Part shown: piece after piece, positions 1 through 10,612 of the stretch
Layout: each line of letters starts with the position of its first letter
Numbering within the stretch: position 1 is the stretch's first letter
Assembly (NCBI GenBank): GCA_025363395.1
Contig: JANYDX010000013.1
Location: forward strand, 1 to 38,328
DNA: 38,328 nt
DNA from: Verrucomicrobiota bacterium
GTDB lineage: Bacteria > Verrucomicrobiota > Verrucomicrobiia > Opitutales > Opitutaceae
Direction of reading: 5' to 3'
Position numbers and translations under genes: made by a program
The notes under the pieces: generated by a model
Database searches by the model: none
The model's input: only the letters and a program-made list of their open reading frames with translations
Told to the model about the DNA's origin: nothing

Positions 1-110
1 CGCTTTTCCAGAATGACTTTAAAAACCACCTCGCGCTGGGGGGTAGGCCGGAGGCCACTGGCGGTGAGCCTCTCGGTGAGGGCTGCACAATTTTTGGCGG
101 TAGAGTTCAT
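1..110 (-). CDS. Fur-family transcriptional regulator, N-terminus only (cut by window edge)
   Basis: Reverse complement from ATG at 110 reads MNSTAKNCAALTERLTASGLRPTPQREVVFKVILEKR..., matching the Fur-family N-terminal 'GLRxTPQR' signature. Not in the supplied ORF track because it is partial. Confidence 0.8.
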   Translation of the reverse strand, partial: MNSTAKNCAALTERLTASGLRPTPQREVVFKVILEK

Positions 111-159
111 GGGACGGTTGGGTCAAAACGAATTAGAATAAGACCAGATTGCAACATGG

Positions 160-178
160 ATTTAGAATTATTCTAAAT
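160..178. promoter_or_regulatory. PerR/Fur-type operator palindrome (ATTTAGAAT-T-ATTCTAAAT)
   Basis: Perfect 9-1-9 inverted repeat 50 bp upstream of the Fur-family start codon; resembles the PerR box TTATAATNATTATAA (13/15 over TTAGAATTATTCTAA). Confidence 0.7.
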
Positions 179-235
179 AGGTTTGTCATAACCAAAGTAC
201 TCGCCCGACGCCGCCTCCCGTTGACCTCCAGACGT

Positions 236-262
236 AAAAAAAGAGCGCCGGTACGCGCTCTT
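236..262 (-). terminator. Rho-independent terminator downstream of MCP gene
   Basis: Stem AAGAGCG/CGCTCTT (241-247/256-262) followed on the minus strand by T7; about 30 bp past the MCP stop. Confidence 0.7.
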
Positions 263-291
263 GGAGAGAGTTATAGACTGGAGCGAAGGAT

Positions 292-1803
292 CTAGGCGAC
301 TAGGCTGGGAGTTCGGCTTTCCGATTTGTGAGTCGTTTCAACCTGTGGTGAATGCTCGGTGAATCGTTCGGCGCGGGTTGATTGGCCGCCAACCAGGTGG
401 CTTAGGTCCAGCACGTTTTGCTCCAAAGCGGTGGACTGCGCAATGAGCTCTTGGGCGACGCTGGCTCCTTCTTCGGCGCTGGCGGCGCTGGCCTGCACAA
501 CCTTGTCCATCTGGCTGACGGCCAGATTAACCTGTTCAATACCCTGGGTCTGTTCGGTCGAGGCGGTGGCGATTTCGCCGACCAGTTCGTCCACTTGGCG
601 TGATTTGGTGGCAATTTCCTTCAATCCGGTGGCGACTTTGGCGCAAACCTCGGCGCCGTGGCGGCTCTTGCTGACGGAGTCGTCGATTTTCTCGGCGGTC
701 TCCTTGGCGGCGGTGGCGCTGCGTTGGGCCAGAGCCCGCACTTCTTCGGCGACGACGGCAAAACCGGCGCCGGCTTCACCCGCGCGGGCGGCTTCGACGG
801 CGGCGTTGAGGGCGAGAATGTTGGTTTGAAAAGCGATCTCGTCGATGGTCTTGATGATTTTCGCGATCCCGTCGCTGGAGGCTTTGATCGCGTCCATCGC
901 CTGGTTCATGGCTTCGACGTCATGCGTGCCGGCGTCGGCGGCGGTGCGGGTTTGGCGGGTGAGTTCGTTGGCGCGGCGGGCACTGTCCGCGTTGCGCTTG
1001 GCCATGCTGGAGATTTCCTCAAGTGAGGCGCTGGTTTCCTGCAGTGAAGCCGCCTGCTCCGACGCGCCGGCGGCGAGGGTGCTGCTGCTTTGCGAAATAA
1101 GCTGGGAGGATGAAGCGTTGGCTTTGGCGGCATCGCTCAATTGTTGGATCACGATGGCAAAAGGGCGCGGGATGCTGCGGGCGATGAACCAGGAGAGAGT
1201 CACGAGCACAATAAGGCTGAGGCCGGAAGTGATTGTGACCATCCAGATGAATGAGCTGAAATTCTGATTGCCCGCCGCGTTGGTGAGCTTGGCTTCGGCC
1301 TCAATGGACCCGCTGAGCGCGGCCATGGCGTCTTCCATTTCGTGAAAGGATTTTTGCAGGGCGGTAAAATTTGCCTCGGCGGCCGGCAGATTCTTGCGGG
1401 CAAGACTGATGGTCTCCCCGGTGATTTTGACGTATTGGTCGAGGGGTTCGGCGATGGACTGGAGTTTTTCCTTCACGGCAGTTCCCAGATCGCGGCGCCG
1501 GTTTTCGTCCATTCGCGAACGGATGTCGGTGGAGTGATCGGTGAAATCTTTTTCAACCTCGGCCATCTGTGTGGTGTCCTTGTGCTGGGCGGCGAGAATG
1601 GCCGCAGTGGCGTCCCCGCGCAGGGCATCATGCATCATGTCCGCCGATTGCTGAGTCTGCAGGGCATTGGCGAGGAGAAGCACGCGGTCGTTGTTGGCGC
1701 GAATGGTGGAGAGCTGGCGGAAAACGCCGAGCAGGACGACGCCGAGGACGAGGGCGGCGGCGAGCGTGATACTGAAGACTTTGTGGCTGATAGTGAGTTT
1801 CAT
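292..1803 (-). CDS. Methyl-accepting chemotaxis protein
   Basis: N-terminal TM, four-helix-like sensor, second TM, then MCP signalling hairpin '[44 protein letters not shown]'. Confidence 0.95.
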   Translation of the reverse strand: MKLTISHKVFSITLAAALVLGVVLLGVFRQLSTIRANNDRVLLLANALQTQQSADMMHDALRGDATAAILAAQHKDTTQMAEVEKDFTDHSTDIRSRMDENRRRDLGTAVKEKLQSIAEPLDQYVKITGETISLARKNLPAAEANFTALQKSFHEMEDAMAALSGSIEAEAKLTNAAGNQNFSSFIWMVTITSGLSLIVLVTLSWFIARSIPRPFAIVIQQLSDAAKANASSSQLISQSSSTLAAGASEQAASLQETSASLEEISSMAKRNADSARRANELTRQTRTAADAGTHDVEAMNQAMDAIKASSDGIAKIIKTIDEIAFQTNILALNAAVEAARAGEAGAGFAVVAEEVRALAQRSATAAKETAEKIDDSVSKSRHGAEVCAKVATGLKEIATKSRQVDELVGEIATASTEQTQGIEQVNLAVSQMDKVVQASAASAEEGASVAQELIAQSTALEQNVLDLSHLVGGQSTRAERFTEHSPQVETTHKSESRTPSLVA

Positions 1804-1814
1804 GGCGGACGGGG

Positions 1815-2678
1815 TCAGAACCGGAAACTGAGTCCGGTGAAGAAATTGATATCCGGGCTGGCGCGGCTGAGGCCGAGGTTTACGCCGGCATCGAGCTGCG
1901 CGTGTTTGCCGACGCCATACGTGAGGCCGCAGTCGAAGGTCGCTTCGGCCGGGCCGCGGGTGACAAGATAGGTCAGCTCAAGATAGCCTCCGAGGCGGCC
2001 GACGATATCGTGGCCGAAGGTGATGGTGTTGAGCCAGTCCGTGGCGTAGCCGTCATCGGCCTCATTGCGCACGAAATCGAATTCGGTCATGAGGCCCATG
2101 TCCCAACCGCCGGATAAAGCATGCGCGTAGGGAATGATCAGGCCGCCCTCGACGGATTTGTTGCCCAGCCCGTGCTGATTGGTGGGCCATTTGACAAAGG
2201 GCATGAGGCCAAACGCACTTTCGCCGCCGTCATTGCCCCAGAAGTTGATTTTGAGTCGTGAAATGGTGTCGCCAAACCCGGAGACAGTTGTACGCGTGCC
2301 CGCAATACGATCTTGGATTTTAACGCGAGTGTGGGTTTCGATGACGGTCTGGAGATCGATACTATTGGTGAGACCAACCTTGAGATTAACGATGCCGAGA
2401 CCCAGAACACTGGCCTTCACATCGGCGCCTCCGGTTTTGTCGTGATGGAGGGTGTTGTTGAAAAAATCCATCTCCACCTGCCACCATCCCGCATCCACCG
2501 TGTAGGGACTTTCGGTGAGATCGGGACGATCAGTGGTCAGTTCGCGGAGCTGGGATTCCGGAGTGCGTTTGAAAATAGTATAGCCGGACTTGTCGACAGC
2601 GGGGGCTTTTTCGGCCGCGGCAACAAAGCCAAGCGGCAGCGCAAGCGCGACCGATGAAATCGTGATTTTCCAAAACAT
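1815..2678 (-). CDS. Probable outer-membrane transporter/beta-barrel protein (phenol MetA-pathway-like family)
   Basis: Signal peptide; '[23 protein letters not shown]' motif; C-terminal aromatic ending GLSFRF typical of beta barrels. Confidence 0.65.
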   Translation of the reverse strand: MFWKITISSVALALPLGFVAAAEKAPAVDKSGYTIFKRTPESQLRELTTDRPDLTESPYTVDAGWWQVEMDFFNNTLHHDKTGGADVKASVLGLGIVNLKVGLTNSIDLQTVIETHTRVKIQDRIAGTRTTVSGFGDTISRLKINFWGNDGGESAFGLMPFVKWPTNQHGLGNKSVEGGLIIPYAHALSGGWDMGLMTEFDFVRNEADDGYATDWLNTITFGHDIVGRLGGYLELTYLVTRGPAEATFDCGLTYGVGKHAQLDAGVNLGLSRASPDINFFTGLSFRF

Positions 2679-2841
2679 AGGACTCGTCTTTACTCTATCG
2701 GCACCCGCTGGAAGAAGCTTAATATCTTCTGCGGGCTAGTCTTGGCCGCTGCTCGAGCCGCTGGTGTTGCGGAAGGGATCACCTGCGAACGACAAGATTA
2801 TCACCGCACTTTATCGCAACGGCCGGGACCACACTTTCAAT

Positions 2842-5823
2842 CTATTGGTCGTAACTGTGATGGAAGGGGTGGAACGCTTTGGTCGCGGAGGGCGCGCCAA
2901 ACCACTTGGTCAACGCCGCGGGCCAATCGGCCGTGAGTGGCAGCAGGGTGAATTTGCCCGTGATGTGCGGCGACGACTCCGCTTGGACTGAAGTGTCCGG
3001 GCTGACAAATTTTGTGCCCCGGCCTGAGAGGAGGGCATTGTGGCTGAATACCGTACCTGCCGGCGTGTTCTCGACGGCGATATCGGCGGGTTGTTCCGGG
3101 AGCAGGAGTACACCGGCGCCGTTGGGTGAGGTGAGCATGGCGAGTTCAACGGCACCGCGGTTGCCTTGGAAATACAGGTCTTCGCGGTTAAGGTGAAACA
3201 ATCCAAATTCATTCAGTACGTCCTTGCCGGGATAGCCGGCATAGGGCCCGTCGCCGGCCCATTGGAATTCCGATGCGGTCGCGGGCACAGTCATGGCGAG
3301 GCCGGCTTCGAGCAACAAGCCATGGCTGTTGGTCGGCACATAATCGTAGGCGATTTCGATGGCGCCATTCGTGGTGACAAGCAGGTTTAATTCACCTTCC
3401 AGCGCCTGTTCCGGTGCGTCGGGTCGCGGATAACGGCCGCGCACATGGAAGGTAATGCCGTTGGCGGCCTGCGTGGCGATAGTGTTGACGCCAGCCGCCG
3501 CCGGCAACACCGCGCCGGTCCACGTGAGTTCCCGCTTTGCGCGCACGAATTCACCCTCGGTGAAACGGCGGCCGGCGTGAGGTTGAAATCCTGTGGCGAG
3601 CTCCACTCCGGCCGCGTCGCGCAATTTTATTTCCCCGGTGGCCCGGTTCAAACTGAGGTTGAACTGGGGATGGACGATAGTGAATGCATCCGCGCTTTCC
3701 TGTAGCGCCAGTTGGCCTGTGGGTGGTTGTTTAAGCAGGGTGGAAGCGACGGATGGATGAGCGGAGAGGGCTGGTTTTAATTGAATGCTGCGATCCTGAA
3801 GTGACTCGTTCCGCTCGTTCAGCACGTGGGTTTCCAACCAGGTAAAGTTTGCATCCAGATCTGCCGGCCCCTCTACCTTCAGTTCCACGGTTTCTGTCCG
3901 ATGCGCGGCAGCATGAAGGGGCAAGGAGCCGGCCTTCACCTCGGCTCCATTGCGTCGGAGAGACCAAGTGAGGGTCATTCCTTCAAGTGTGCGGAAATCA
4001 AAACGGTTCTCGACGGGGAGAGTCAGCGAATTGGAACCGGCGTGCCACGTCAGGGACCTTCCGGCGATCTGCACCGGTGAATAAACCTTCCGCACTTCCC
4101 AGTAATCGGGTTGTGGGGTGCGATCGGAGTAAACGATTCCGTCCATGCCGCCGTTGCCCGAGGTGTCGTAATAATGGGTGGCGTCTGGCCAGACCGCGAG
4201 CCCGAGCTCATGGGAAGTGGCCGGAGTCTGCGTGGCGGTAGCAGTCCGGAGAATGCCCTGATCCTGAAACATCCAAATCGCACCGCCCGCGATGCGCGGA
4301 CTGGCCTGCATGATCGCCCACTGCGCCTGGACTTGGTCGGCGGCCAGGCCGAGGGCGTGAGCGTACTCGGTGAAAATGACCGGCCGGGTGAGGCGTGCGG
4401 CATAATCCTTCACGGTCGCGGTGCTGGGATAATGCGGGGCGTAAATGTCGATATCGTCGGGCAACTCCGGGAAGCTTTTGGCGAAATAGGAGCCGATTTG
4501 CGGAAAACACACGGGTCGCGTCGGGTCGAGTTCCTTGGTGCGGCGGGCGGTGGCGATCGTCAACGGGGTGTTGGGATTTTCGTTCCCGACGCTCCAGACG
4601 ATTACGGAGGCGTGGTTCCGGTCGCGACCGACGGTGGCGCGGGCGCGGACGAGCAGGGTTTCACGGTAAGCTTCATCCGTGAGATGACTGTCGCCGAATC
4701 CGAAGGGTACTTCATCCATCACGTAAAAGCCCAGCTCATCGCACAGCTCGAGGAAACGCGGATGCGGCGGATAGTGCGAGGTGCGGATGAAATTGATATT
4801 GGCGGCGCGGATAAGCGCGAGATCCCGCCGCATCAATTCCTCGGTGGCGACCCGGCCGTTGGCCGGCCAGATGTCGTGGTGATCGATGCCCCGCAGTTTG
4901 ATGGGCTGGCCGTTGAGCTGGAGCACGGCGTCCTTGATGGTGATTTCGCGCAGTCCGATTTTTTCGCTGACGCGCTGACCGGAGGTGAGGGCCAGTTCCA
5001 GCGTGTAGAGCACCGGCGTCTCGGCGGTCCAGAGTTGCGGATGTTCAATGGAGAGTGCGGTGCGGGCTGAGGAGGCGAATTCAAATTCGCGGACCACTTT
5101 ACCGTCGGGTGCCCGCAAAATTCCCCGGACCATTTCCGGGCCGCCGCCACTGGCTGACGCGGTGAGATTCAGGATCGCCGAGCCATCGGGCTGCAGTTTG
5201 GTATCGGTGGTGAAGCCGGTAAAATGCACCGCCGGCACCGCGAATAGCGTGACGTCCCGATAAATTCCGGACAGCGCCCAGCAATCATTGACGTCGAAAT
5301 CAAAGCCCAGGCTTCGCGTGGTCACTTGCACGGCGAGCACATTTTCGCCGCCGGGCTTCAGTGCATCGGTGATTTCGAACGCGACGGGATTGTAGGCGCT
5401 GGCCCACGAGCCGGCCTTCGTGCCGTTCACCCAAACATCAAAGCCGTAAAGTACGCCGTCGAAATGGATGAAAACGCGCTGACCTTCCCATTTTGCCGGC
5501 ACGCGAAAGGTGCGGCGGTAAAGTCCGGTCCCCTCTTCGACCCTGGCATATTTCGGCTCGGCGAATCCTTGCAATTCCCAGTGGCCGGGCACGGCAATCG
5601 AGGCCCAGGTGGCATCTGGAAACTCCGATGCGCTGAATGCTGTGTCGGCGCCCAAGTCAGAGCCGGCGGTGTATTTGAACTGCCAGCGGCCATTGAGCGA
5701 CAGCGCGGATTCGCCGGTCAGGACTGGATGGACGTCCCGGGGTTGGGCAGACAAACGGGTCAGCGGCCAGGCGAGCACCAGCGCAAGCATCGCCGTAAAA
5801 AAAGCACGGAAGGAACGGGGCAT
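2842..5823 (-). CDS. Glycoside hydrolase family 2 beta-galactosidase (ORF track start 5871; MPRSF... at 5823 preferred because it precedes a signal peptide)
   Basis: GH2 sugar-binding/Ig/TIM layout; 'GIDHHDIWPANGRV', acid/base 'VIVWSVGNENPN', nucleophile region 'VIFTEYAHALG', C-terminal Bgal small chain. Confidence 0.9.
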   Translation of the reverse strand: MPRSFRAFFTAMLALVLAWPLTRLSAQPRDVHPVLTGESALSLNGRWQFKYTAGSDLGADTAFSASEFPDATWASIAVPGHWELQGFAEPKYARVEEGTGLYRRTFRVPAKWEGQRVFIHFDGVLYGFDVWVNGTKAGSWASAYNPVAFEITDALKPGGENVLAVQVTTRSLGFDFDVNDCWALSGIYRDVTLFAVPAVHFTGFTTDTKLQPDGSAILNLTASASGGGPEMVRGILRAPDGKVVREFEFASSARTALSIEHPQLWTAETPVLYTLELALTSGQRVSEKIGLREITIKDAVLQLNGQPIKLRGIDHHDIWPANGRVATEELMRRDLALIRAANINFIRTSHYPPHPRFLELCDELGFYVMDEVPFGFGDSHLTDEAYRETLLVRARATVGRDRNHASVIVWSVGNENPNTPLTIATARRTKELDPTRPVCFPQIGSYFAKSFPELPDDIDIYAPHYPSTATVKDYAARLTRPVIFTEYAHALGLAADQVQAQWAIMQASPRIAGGAIWMFQDQGILRTATATQTPATSHELGLAVWPDATHYYDTSGNGGMDGIVYSDRTPQPDYWEVRKVYSPVQIAGRSLTWHAGSNSLTLPVENRFDFRTLEGMTLTWSLRRNGAEVKAGSLPLHAAAHRTETVELKVEGPADLDANFTWLETHVLNERNESLQDRSIQLKPALSAHPSVASTLLKQPPTGQLALQESADAFTIVHPQFNLSLNRATGEIKLRDAAGVELATGFQPHAGRRFTEGEFVRAKRELTWTGAVLPAAAGVNTIATQAANGITFHVRGRYPRPDAPEQALEGELNLLVTTNGAIEIAYDYVPTNSHGLLLEAGLAMTVPATASEFQWAGDGPYAGYPGKDVLNEFGLFHLNREDLYFQGNRGAVELAMLTSPNGAGVLLLPEQPADIAVENTPAGTVFSHNALLSGRGTKFVSPDTSVQAESSPHITGKFTLLPLTADWPAALTKWFGAPSATKAFHPFHHSYDQ

Positions 5824-5954
5824 GTCTTGAGCGCAAGGCATCGCCGTCCCCGGGGCAAGGCCGCGTTGCAATATTCTCCGGGATTTTTTCCGTTAGAGGA
5901 AAATCACGCTGCAGCAAAAAATCTCCCACCGCCCGGCTTGGCGCGGAGATTCGC

Positions 5955-6899
5955 TCAACCGCCTTGTTGGGCGAGCCAGCGCTCGGCCTCGATGGCTGCT
6001 TGGCAGCCCATGCCCGCAGCGGTGATGGCCTGGCGGTAATGATGGTCGGCACAGTCACCGGCGACGTACACGCCGGGAGTTTTCGTCTTCACCTGGCTGT
6101 GGCCGACCGGCACGAAATATCCCTGGTCGTCAGTATCGACCGCGCTCTTGAATGGCGCGGTGTTTGGCTCGTGGCCGATGGCGACAAAAACGCCTTTCAC
6201 CGGCAGCACGGATTCGGCGCCAGTCTTGACATGTCTGATTTTCAAGCCGCTGACGGCGCCTTCCAGCACGCCCTCGACTGCCACCGGCACGCTGTCCCAA
6301 ACGCATTGAATCTTCGGGTGTGACGTGGCGCGGTCGGCCATGATTTTCGAGGCGCGCAACGAGTCGCGGCGATGCACCAGATAAACTTTGCTGGCGAAAC
6401 GGGTGAGGAACAGCGCTTCCTCGGCCGCACTGTCGCCACCCCCGATCACGACCACGTCCATCTTGCGGTAGAACGCACCGTCGCAGGTTGCGCAGGTCGT
6501 CACACCTTTGCCGCCGTACAGTTCCTTTTCACCGGGAATGCCGGTGAGGCGGGGCGAGGCGCCCGTGGCGATGATGATGGTCTTCGCCCGGATTTCACGG
6601 TCGGAAAGTTTGAGCGTGTAGGGCCACTTTGCCGTGTCGATGCCCTGAACTGAACCGCTTTCGTAGCGCGTGCCGAATTTTTCGGCCTGCTTGCGCAGGT
6701 TTTGCATCAGCTGATAGCCATCGATGCCTTCGGGAAAGCCCGGAAAGTTTTCCACTTCGGAGGTCGTGGTGAGCTGCCCGCCCGGCAACACGCCTTCGAG
6801 CACCAAGGGCTGCAGATTGGCCCGGCCCGTATAAATGGCGGCGGTTAAACCGGCACAACCGGTGCCGACGATGATGACGTTTTCAACTTTTTCAGTCAT
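5955..6899 (-). CDS. trxB: Thioredoxin-disulfide reductase
   Basis: Start [27 protein letters not shown], redox motif CATCDG, C-terminal '[34 protein letters not shown]'. The upstream extension in the ORF track lacks support. Confidence 0.95.
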   Translation of the reverse strand: MTEKVENVIIVGTGCAGLTAAIYTGRANLQPLVLEGVLPGGQLTTTSEVENFPGFPEGIDGYQLMQNLRKQAEKFGTRYESGSVQGIDTAKWPYTLKLSDREIRAKTIIIATGASPRLTGIPGEKELYGGKGVTTCATCDGAFYRKMDVVVIGGGDSAAEEALFLTRFASKVYLVHRRDSLRASKIMADRATSHPKIQCVWDSVPVAVEGVLEGAVSGLKIRHVKTGAESVLPVKGVFVAIGHEPNTAPFKSAVDTDDQGYFVPVGHSQVKTKTPGVYVAGDCADHHYRQAITAAGMGCQAAIEAERWLAQQGG

Positions 6900-7094
6900 G
6901 GGAAATGAGGGCCTTACTGAGTTCAATATTCCAGCCAGCGCAATCCCGGAGATGTTGAATGTGTAGATCCGCGATGATGGCCGTGGGCGCGGGAGGCACC
7001 CGTCTGCCTCAAGCCATGCCGCGCGGGATTTTTGTGCCCGGTTCAACCAGAGTTCCGTCTCGCCAGCCAGACGGCGGGGACATTGGCTGGCTGT

Positions 7095-8477
7095 GTGAAA
7101 GAATCGAACGATGGATCCGGGGGGGTGCGCTCGAGCCGCTCTGCGCTGGTCGCGGTCATTGTAGTGGCGGGTGCATTCATCGTGTCGGTGATTCGGCTGG
7201 CGGGGCTGGTGCAGGCGTGTGCCGTCAACCTGCTGTATCAGGATCAATGGGATTTGATGCGGCCGCTGTTCGCGAACGAAGGCCCTTGGACTTGTTTTCG
7301 CTGGCAACATGGACCGCACCGCCAGGGATTAGGCGGCGTGATCAACTGGTATCTTTACGGAGCGACCGGCTGGGATGTGCGCGCGGAGGCGTGGGCCGCG
7401 GTGGTGATTCTCATCCTGGCTGCGCTGGCCGCGATTGTGTTGGCGGCCCGTTTGCGCGGCGCGCTCAAATGGACGGATGCGGTTTTTCCGCTGCTGCTGA
7501 TCAATCCCGTGCATTGGGAAACCATCCTGCTGACTCCGAATCTGGCGCACAGCATTTTGCCGGTGCTGCTGGTTTTTCTGCTGGCGCACGCCTGGATCAG
7601 CCGGTCCTGGGCGGTGCGGGTGGCCGGCGTCGGCGCACTCAATCTGTTTTGCCTGTTTACGGGTTTCGGGTTCTGCGCGTTCGTGGCCTCACTGACGCTG
7701 ACGGCGCTGCTCGGGAGACGGGCGGGTCCGGATGAAAACCGGGGCCTGCAGTGGATCGCAGCTTTTGCATTGGTCGCGATGGTGGCTTTCGGCTGGCATT
7801 ACCGCTGGGAACCGGCGGTGCCCGGCTGGCGTTTCCCGGTGCCCAACTGGTGGGACTACCCGAGATTTCTCACGCTGATGTTTTCCAGCCTCGTGGGTTG
7901 GAGGGCGGTTTCGTGGGCAACGGTTTTGGTTGGTTCCGTGTTGCTGCTGTCGGTCTCGGGAGCGTGCGCGTGGTCCGCCAGCGGACTTTGGCGGCGCCCG
8001 GCGCAAGCGCCCACGCAAGTGATCTGGCTGTTGACGGCGACCTCGCTGATCTATTGCGCGTTTACGGCGATCGGCCGTTTGCCGGTCAATTTGGAGGCCG
8101 CGTTTATGTGGCGCTACCTGACGCTGATGATTCCGGCGGTTTGCGGTCTGGTGCTGCATGCCGAGCACGGCACGGTGCGGATGGGGAACGGATTTCGCGG
8201 CGCCTTCGCAATGGCAGCGGTGGCTCTCAGCCTGGTCATTTGGGCGAATTTTGTTCCGGAGCGGTATGCGGCGGTAATTGCCCGCGGAAAATTGAAATGG
8301 ATCGAGCGATATCAAGCGACGCATGAGCTGGCGGTCGCGAACGCGCAGGCGGACTTTTCAGTTTATGTCCGAGATCCGGAGGCCGCGGTGATCGGGGAGC
8401 GGTTGCGCTGGCTCGAGGCCCGCCATCTTTCATTCTTCAAACCGCAATCGCCCGGACCGGCGGCGCCAGGAAACTAG
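7095..8477 (+). CDS. Multi-pass membrane protein, unknown function
   Basis: Long ORF rich in hydrophobic segments; GTG start at 7095 plausible ([10 protein letters not shown]...). Confidence 0.65.
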   Translation: MKESNDGSGGVRSSRSALVAVIVVAGAFIVSVIRLAGLVQACAVNLLYQDQWDLMRPLFANEGPWTCFRWQHGPHRQGLGGVINWYLYGATGWDVRAEAWAAVVILILAALAAIVLAARLRGALKWTDAVFPLLLINPVHWETILLTPNLAHSILPVLLVFLLAHAWISRSWAVRVAGVGALNLFCLFTGFGFCAFVASLTLTALLGRRAGPDENRGLQWIAAFALVAMVAFGWHYRWEPAVPGWRFPVPNWWDYPRFLTLMFSSLVGWRAVSWATVLVGSVLLLSVSGACAWSASGLWRRPAQAPTQVIWLLTATSLIYCAFTAIGRLPVNLEAAFMWRYLTLMIPAVCGLVLHAEHGTVRMGNGFRGAFAMAAVALSLVIWANFVPERYAAVIARGKLKWIERYQATHELAVANAQADFSVYVRDPEAAVIGERLRWLEARHLSFFKPQSPGPAAPGN

Positions 8478-8527
8478 AGTGCGCACCCGGGCGGTTTGAA
8501 TTATCAGTGACCCAACTGGCGCCGGCC

Positions 8528-9454
8528 TCAGGCGCGAGCCGCCTTCGCGCGCAACAGCGTCTGCTTAAGTTCTTCCGTTGAGAAGGGTTTGCTCAGCAAG
8601 GCGGTGATGCCCTCGGCCCGGAGGGAAGAAAGAATGTAGGGATCGAAGCGGCCGCTCATGACTGCAATGGCAGGAATTGACGGGCGCTTCTTCAGGGCCT
8701 TCACCAACTCCAGCCCATCCATGAGGGGCATGTTCACATCGGTGAGGACCATGCTTATTTTATCCGGATCTTTATCGAGCAGGCTGAGGGCTTCAATTCC
8801 GTTGGGGGATTCCCACACTTGATAGCCCAGCCGGCGGCAGGCGACGCAGACGAAGGAGCGCACGGCATCGTCGTCATCGACGATGAGCACGGAGCCGGGG
8901 CCAACCTTGGACTCTCCGGTGGACACGGGTGGCGTGCTCGCGACGGGCGAAGTCACGTGCTTGGCGCGATGTTGCTCGAACAGATCCATGGCCCGCTGGG
9001 AAAGCATTTTCAGTGCCGCTATTTGGGTGGGCAGAATTTCGCGCGGCTGACGGTCCAGTACGCATAGAGCCCCAATGCAATGTCCATGGGGAGTGACGAG
9101 AGGCATTCCGGCAAAAAAATTGAAACCATCCTTTGTGACCACGGGCAGGTGGCTGAAGCGGTGGTCCAGCCGGGCATCGGTCACCACGAAAATACCGCTG
9201 CTGCGGATGGCATGGTTGGAAAAGGAAAGATCGCGCGAAATTTCCGTTCGGTCTACCCCAACCCGGGCTTTGAACCAGCAGCGCTTTTCGTCCACGAGGG
9301 TTAACCCGGCTGTCCCCGCTTGGCACTGGTCCGCAGCGAGCCGCACAATATTATCAAACTGACTTTCCGGGGGCGTATCCACGATGCGATAGCTCCGCAG
9401 TACGGCGAGTCTCGCCTGCTCGGGATCTGCGTCGATGACGGAACTCGCCCCCAT
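8528..9454 (-). CDS. GAF domain - response regulator receiver (REC) protein
   Basis: N-terminal GAF-like region (FDNIVRLAADQCQAGTAGLTLVDEKRCWFKARVG...GHCIGALCVLD) and C-terminal REC (VLIVDDDDAVRSF...LTDVNMPLMDGLEL...KPFSTEEL). Confidence 0.9.
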   Translation of the reverse strand: MGASSVIDADPEQARLAVLRSYRIVDTPPESQFDNIVRLAADQCQAGTAGLTLVDEKRCWFKARVGVDRTEISRDLSFSNHAIRSSGIFVVTDARLDHRFSHLPVVTKDGFNFFAGMPLVTPHGHCIGALCVLDRQPREILPTQIAALKMLSQRAMDLFEQHRAKHVTSPVASTPPVSTGESKVGPGSVLIVDDDDAVRSFVCVACRRLGYQVWESPNGIEALSLLDKDPDKISMVLTDVNMPLMDGLELVKALKKRPSIPAIAVMSGRFDPYILSSLRAEGITALLSKPFSTEELKQTLLRAKAARA

Positions 9455-9798
9455 TAAAATTCACGTAAGCGACCTAACTCAATTGACGCCACAATCAATT
9501 TTGCGAATGCCCAAAAAATCCGTGAAGGGTTTTTCGCCGACCTGGACGGAGCGAAGGATGGGCGATGCATTCGTCTAGCGATAGGGGAGAAGCGGGCCTG
9601 CGCAATTGTGAAGGAACTGCGATTGGGCTTTCGGCTAGTCGGGAGTAGAGCCGGCCTGTCGCCGGGCCTATTTACAGATTTTTGCGGATGGCGCTCAAGT
9701 ATGAGAGAAATGTGCCGACAACTGAACTGGTAGTGCTGGGGCCTCAGGCGGGGCCACATCCCCCTTCGATCCTGCATCTGCGCCGGCGTGCTCCATTC

Positions 9799-10563
9799 AT
9801 GTTATTTTTTGAACGCATCCTCAATTTAAAGAACAACCCCAAGGAACAGCGCCGCGCTTCCCGCTACGCTGTGGGCCCGGCTTTTCCGCTCAAGGCGGTG
9901 TTAAACCTGGTGGGGCGCGATGAATTTGGGGAGCTACTGAAGTCATCCGATGGCCAGGGCTGGGATTGGGTGGGGCGGCCCATAAATTTTTCCGCGACCG
10001 GCGTGAGTCTGCAGCTTCCACCCGCGACGGCGGCCCGCCGCGGCGATCCCTGCCGGCTCAACCTCTCCCTCGCCGACTGCGAGCTCACGCTGCCCTGTCA
10101 CGTGGCCCACTTGCGGGGCCATCAGGATTCCGTTCTGTTTGGCCTGACCTTCGATTTCGTCCCCGCAAAAACTCCCCCCGCATACCGGCAGTTGCTGGAG
10201 CTGGTGGCATTCGGGGCCTCGCTCAAGTCCGAGAAAGTTAAAACCGCGGCAGCTGGAGCTGATGCAGCGGGCTACGTCGTGGAGCACTATGGCGGGGATT
10301 ATGAATCGCATCTCACGGTCTGGCGGGAGGCAACCGCGGGTGCGATTCAATGGTTTGAGTTTCAGCTCGCTGACTATTGTGTCAGGGGCAGCGCGGCCAG
10401 CGGCACCTTGGAATTTGCGTCCCTCCAGAAACAAAAAAAATCGCGCCCGGTGACTCCCGCGCAAGTGGAGGAAATCCACCAGCTCTTCCGCTGGGTGGTG
10501 CCCAATATCACCGGCGCCGTGCCGGAGGACGTGCGGCATTCATTGCAGGAATTTGCCGCCTGA
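9799..10563 (+). CDS. PilZ-like domain-containing protein
   Basis: MLFFERILNLKNNPKEQRRASRYAVGPAFPLKAVL... with 'INFSATGVSLQLP' resembling the PilZ RxxxR...D/NxSxxG pattern. Confidence 0.5.
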   Translation: MLFFERILNLKNNPKEQRRASRYAVGPAFPLKAVLNLVGRDEFGELLKSSDGQGWDWVGRPINFSATGVSLQLPPATAARRGDPCRLNLSLADCELTLPCHVAHLRGHQDSVLFGLTFDFVPAKTPPAYRQLLELVAFGASLKSEKVKTAAAGADAAGYVVEHYGGDYESHLTVWREATAGAIQWFEFQLADYCVRGSAASGTLEFASLQKQKKSRPVTPAQVEEIHQLFRWVVPNITGAVPEDVRHSLQEFAA

Positions 10564-10612
10564 ATTTTCCGAGCCGCGCGGCCGCTGGCAGATTTTGGGT
10601 TGGCGCGTTCGC

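Noticed and set aside
4111-5070. 319-aa plus-strand ORF antisense to the GH2 gene
   Set aside because: No recognisable motif, and it is fully inside the GH2 beta-galactosidase.
6900-7319. N-terminal extension of TrxB in the ORF track
   Set aside because: TrxB begins canonically at [14 protein letters not shown] (6899). The extension overlaps the divergent gene and has no protein-like character.
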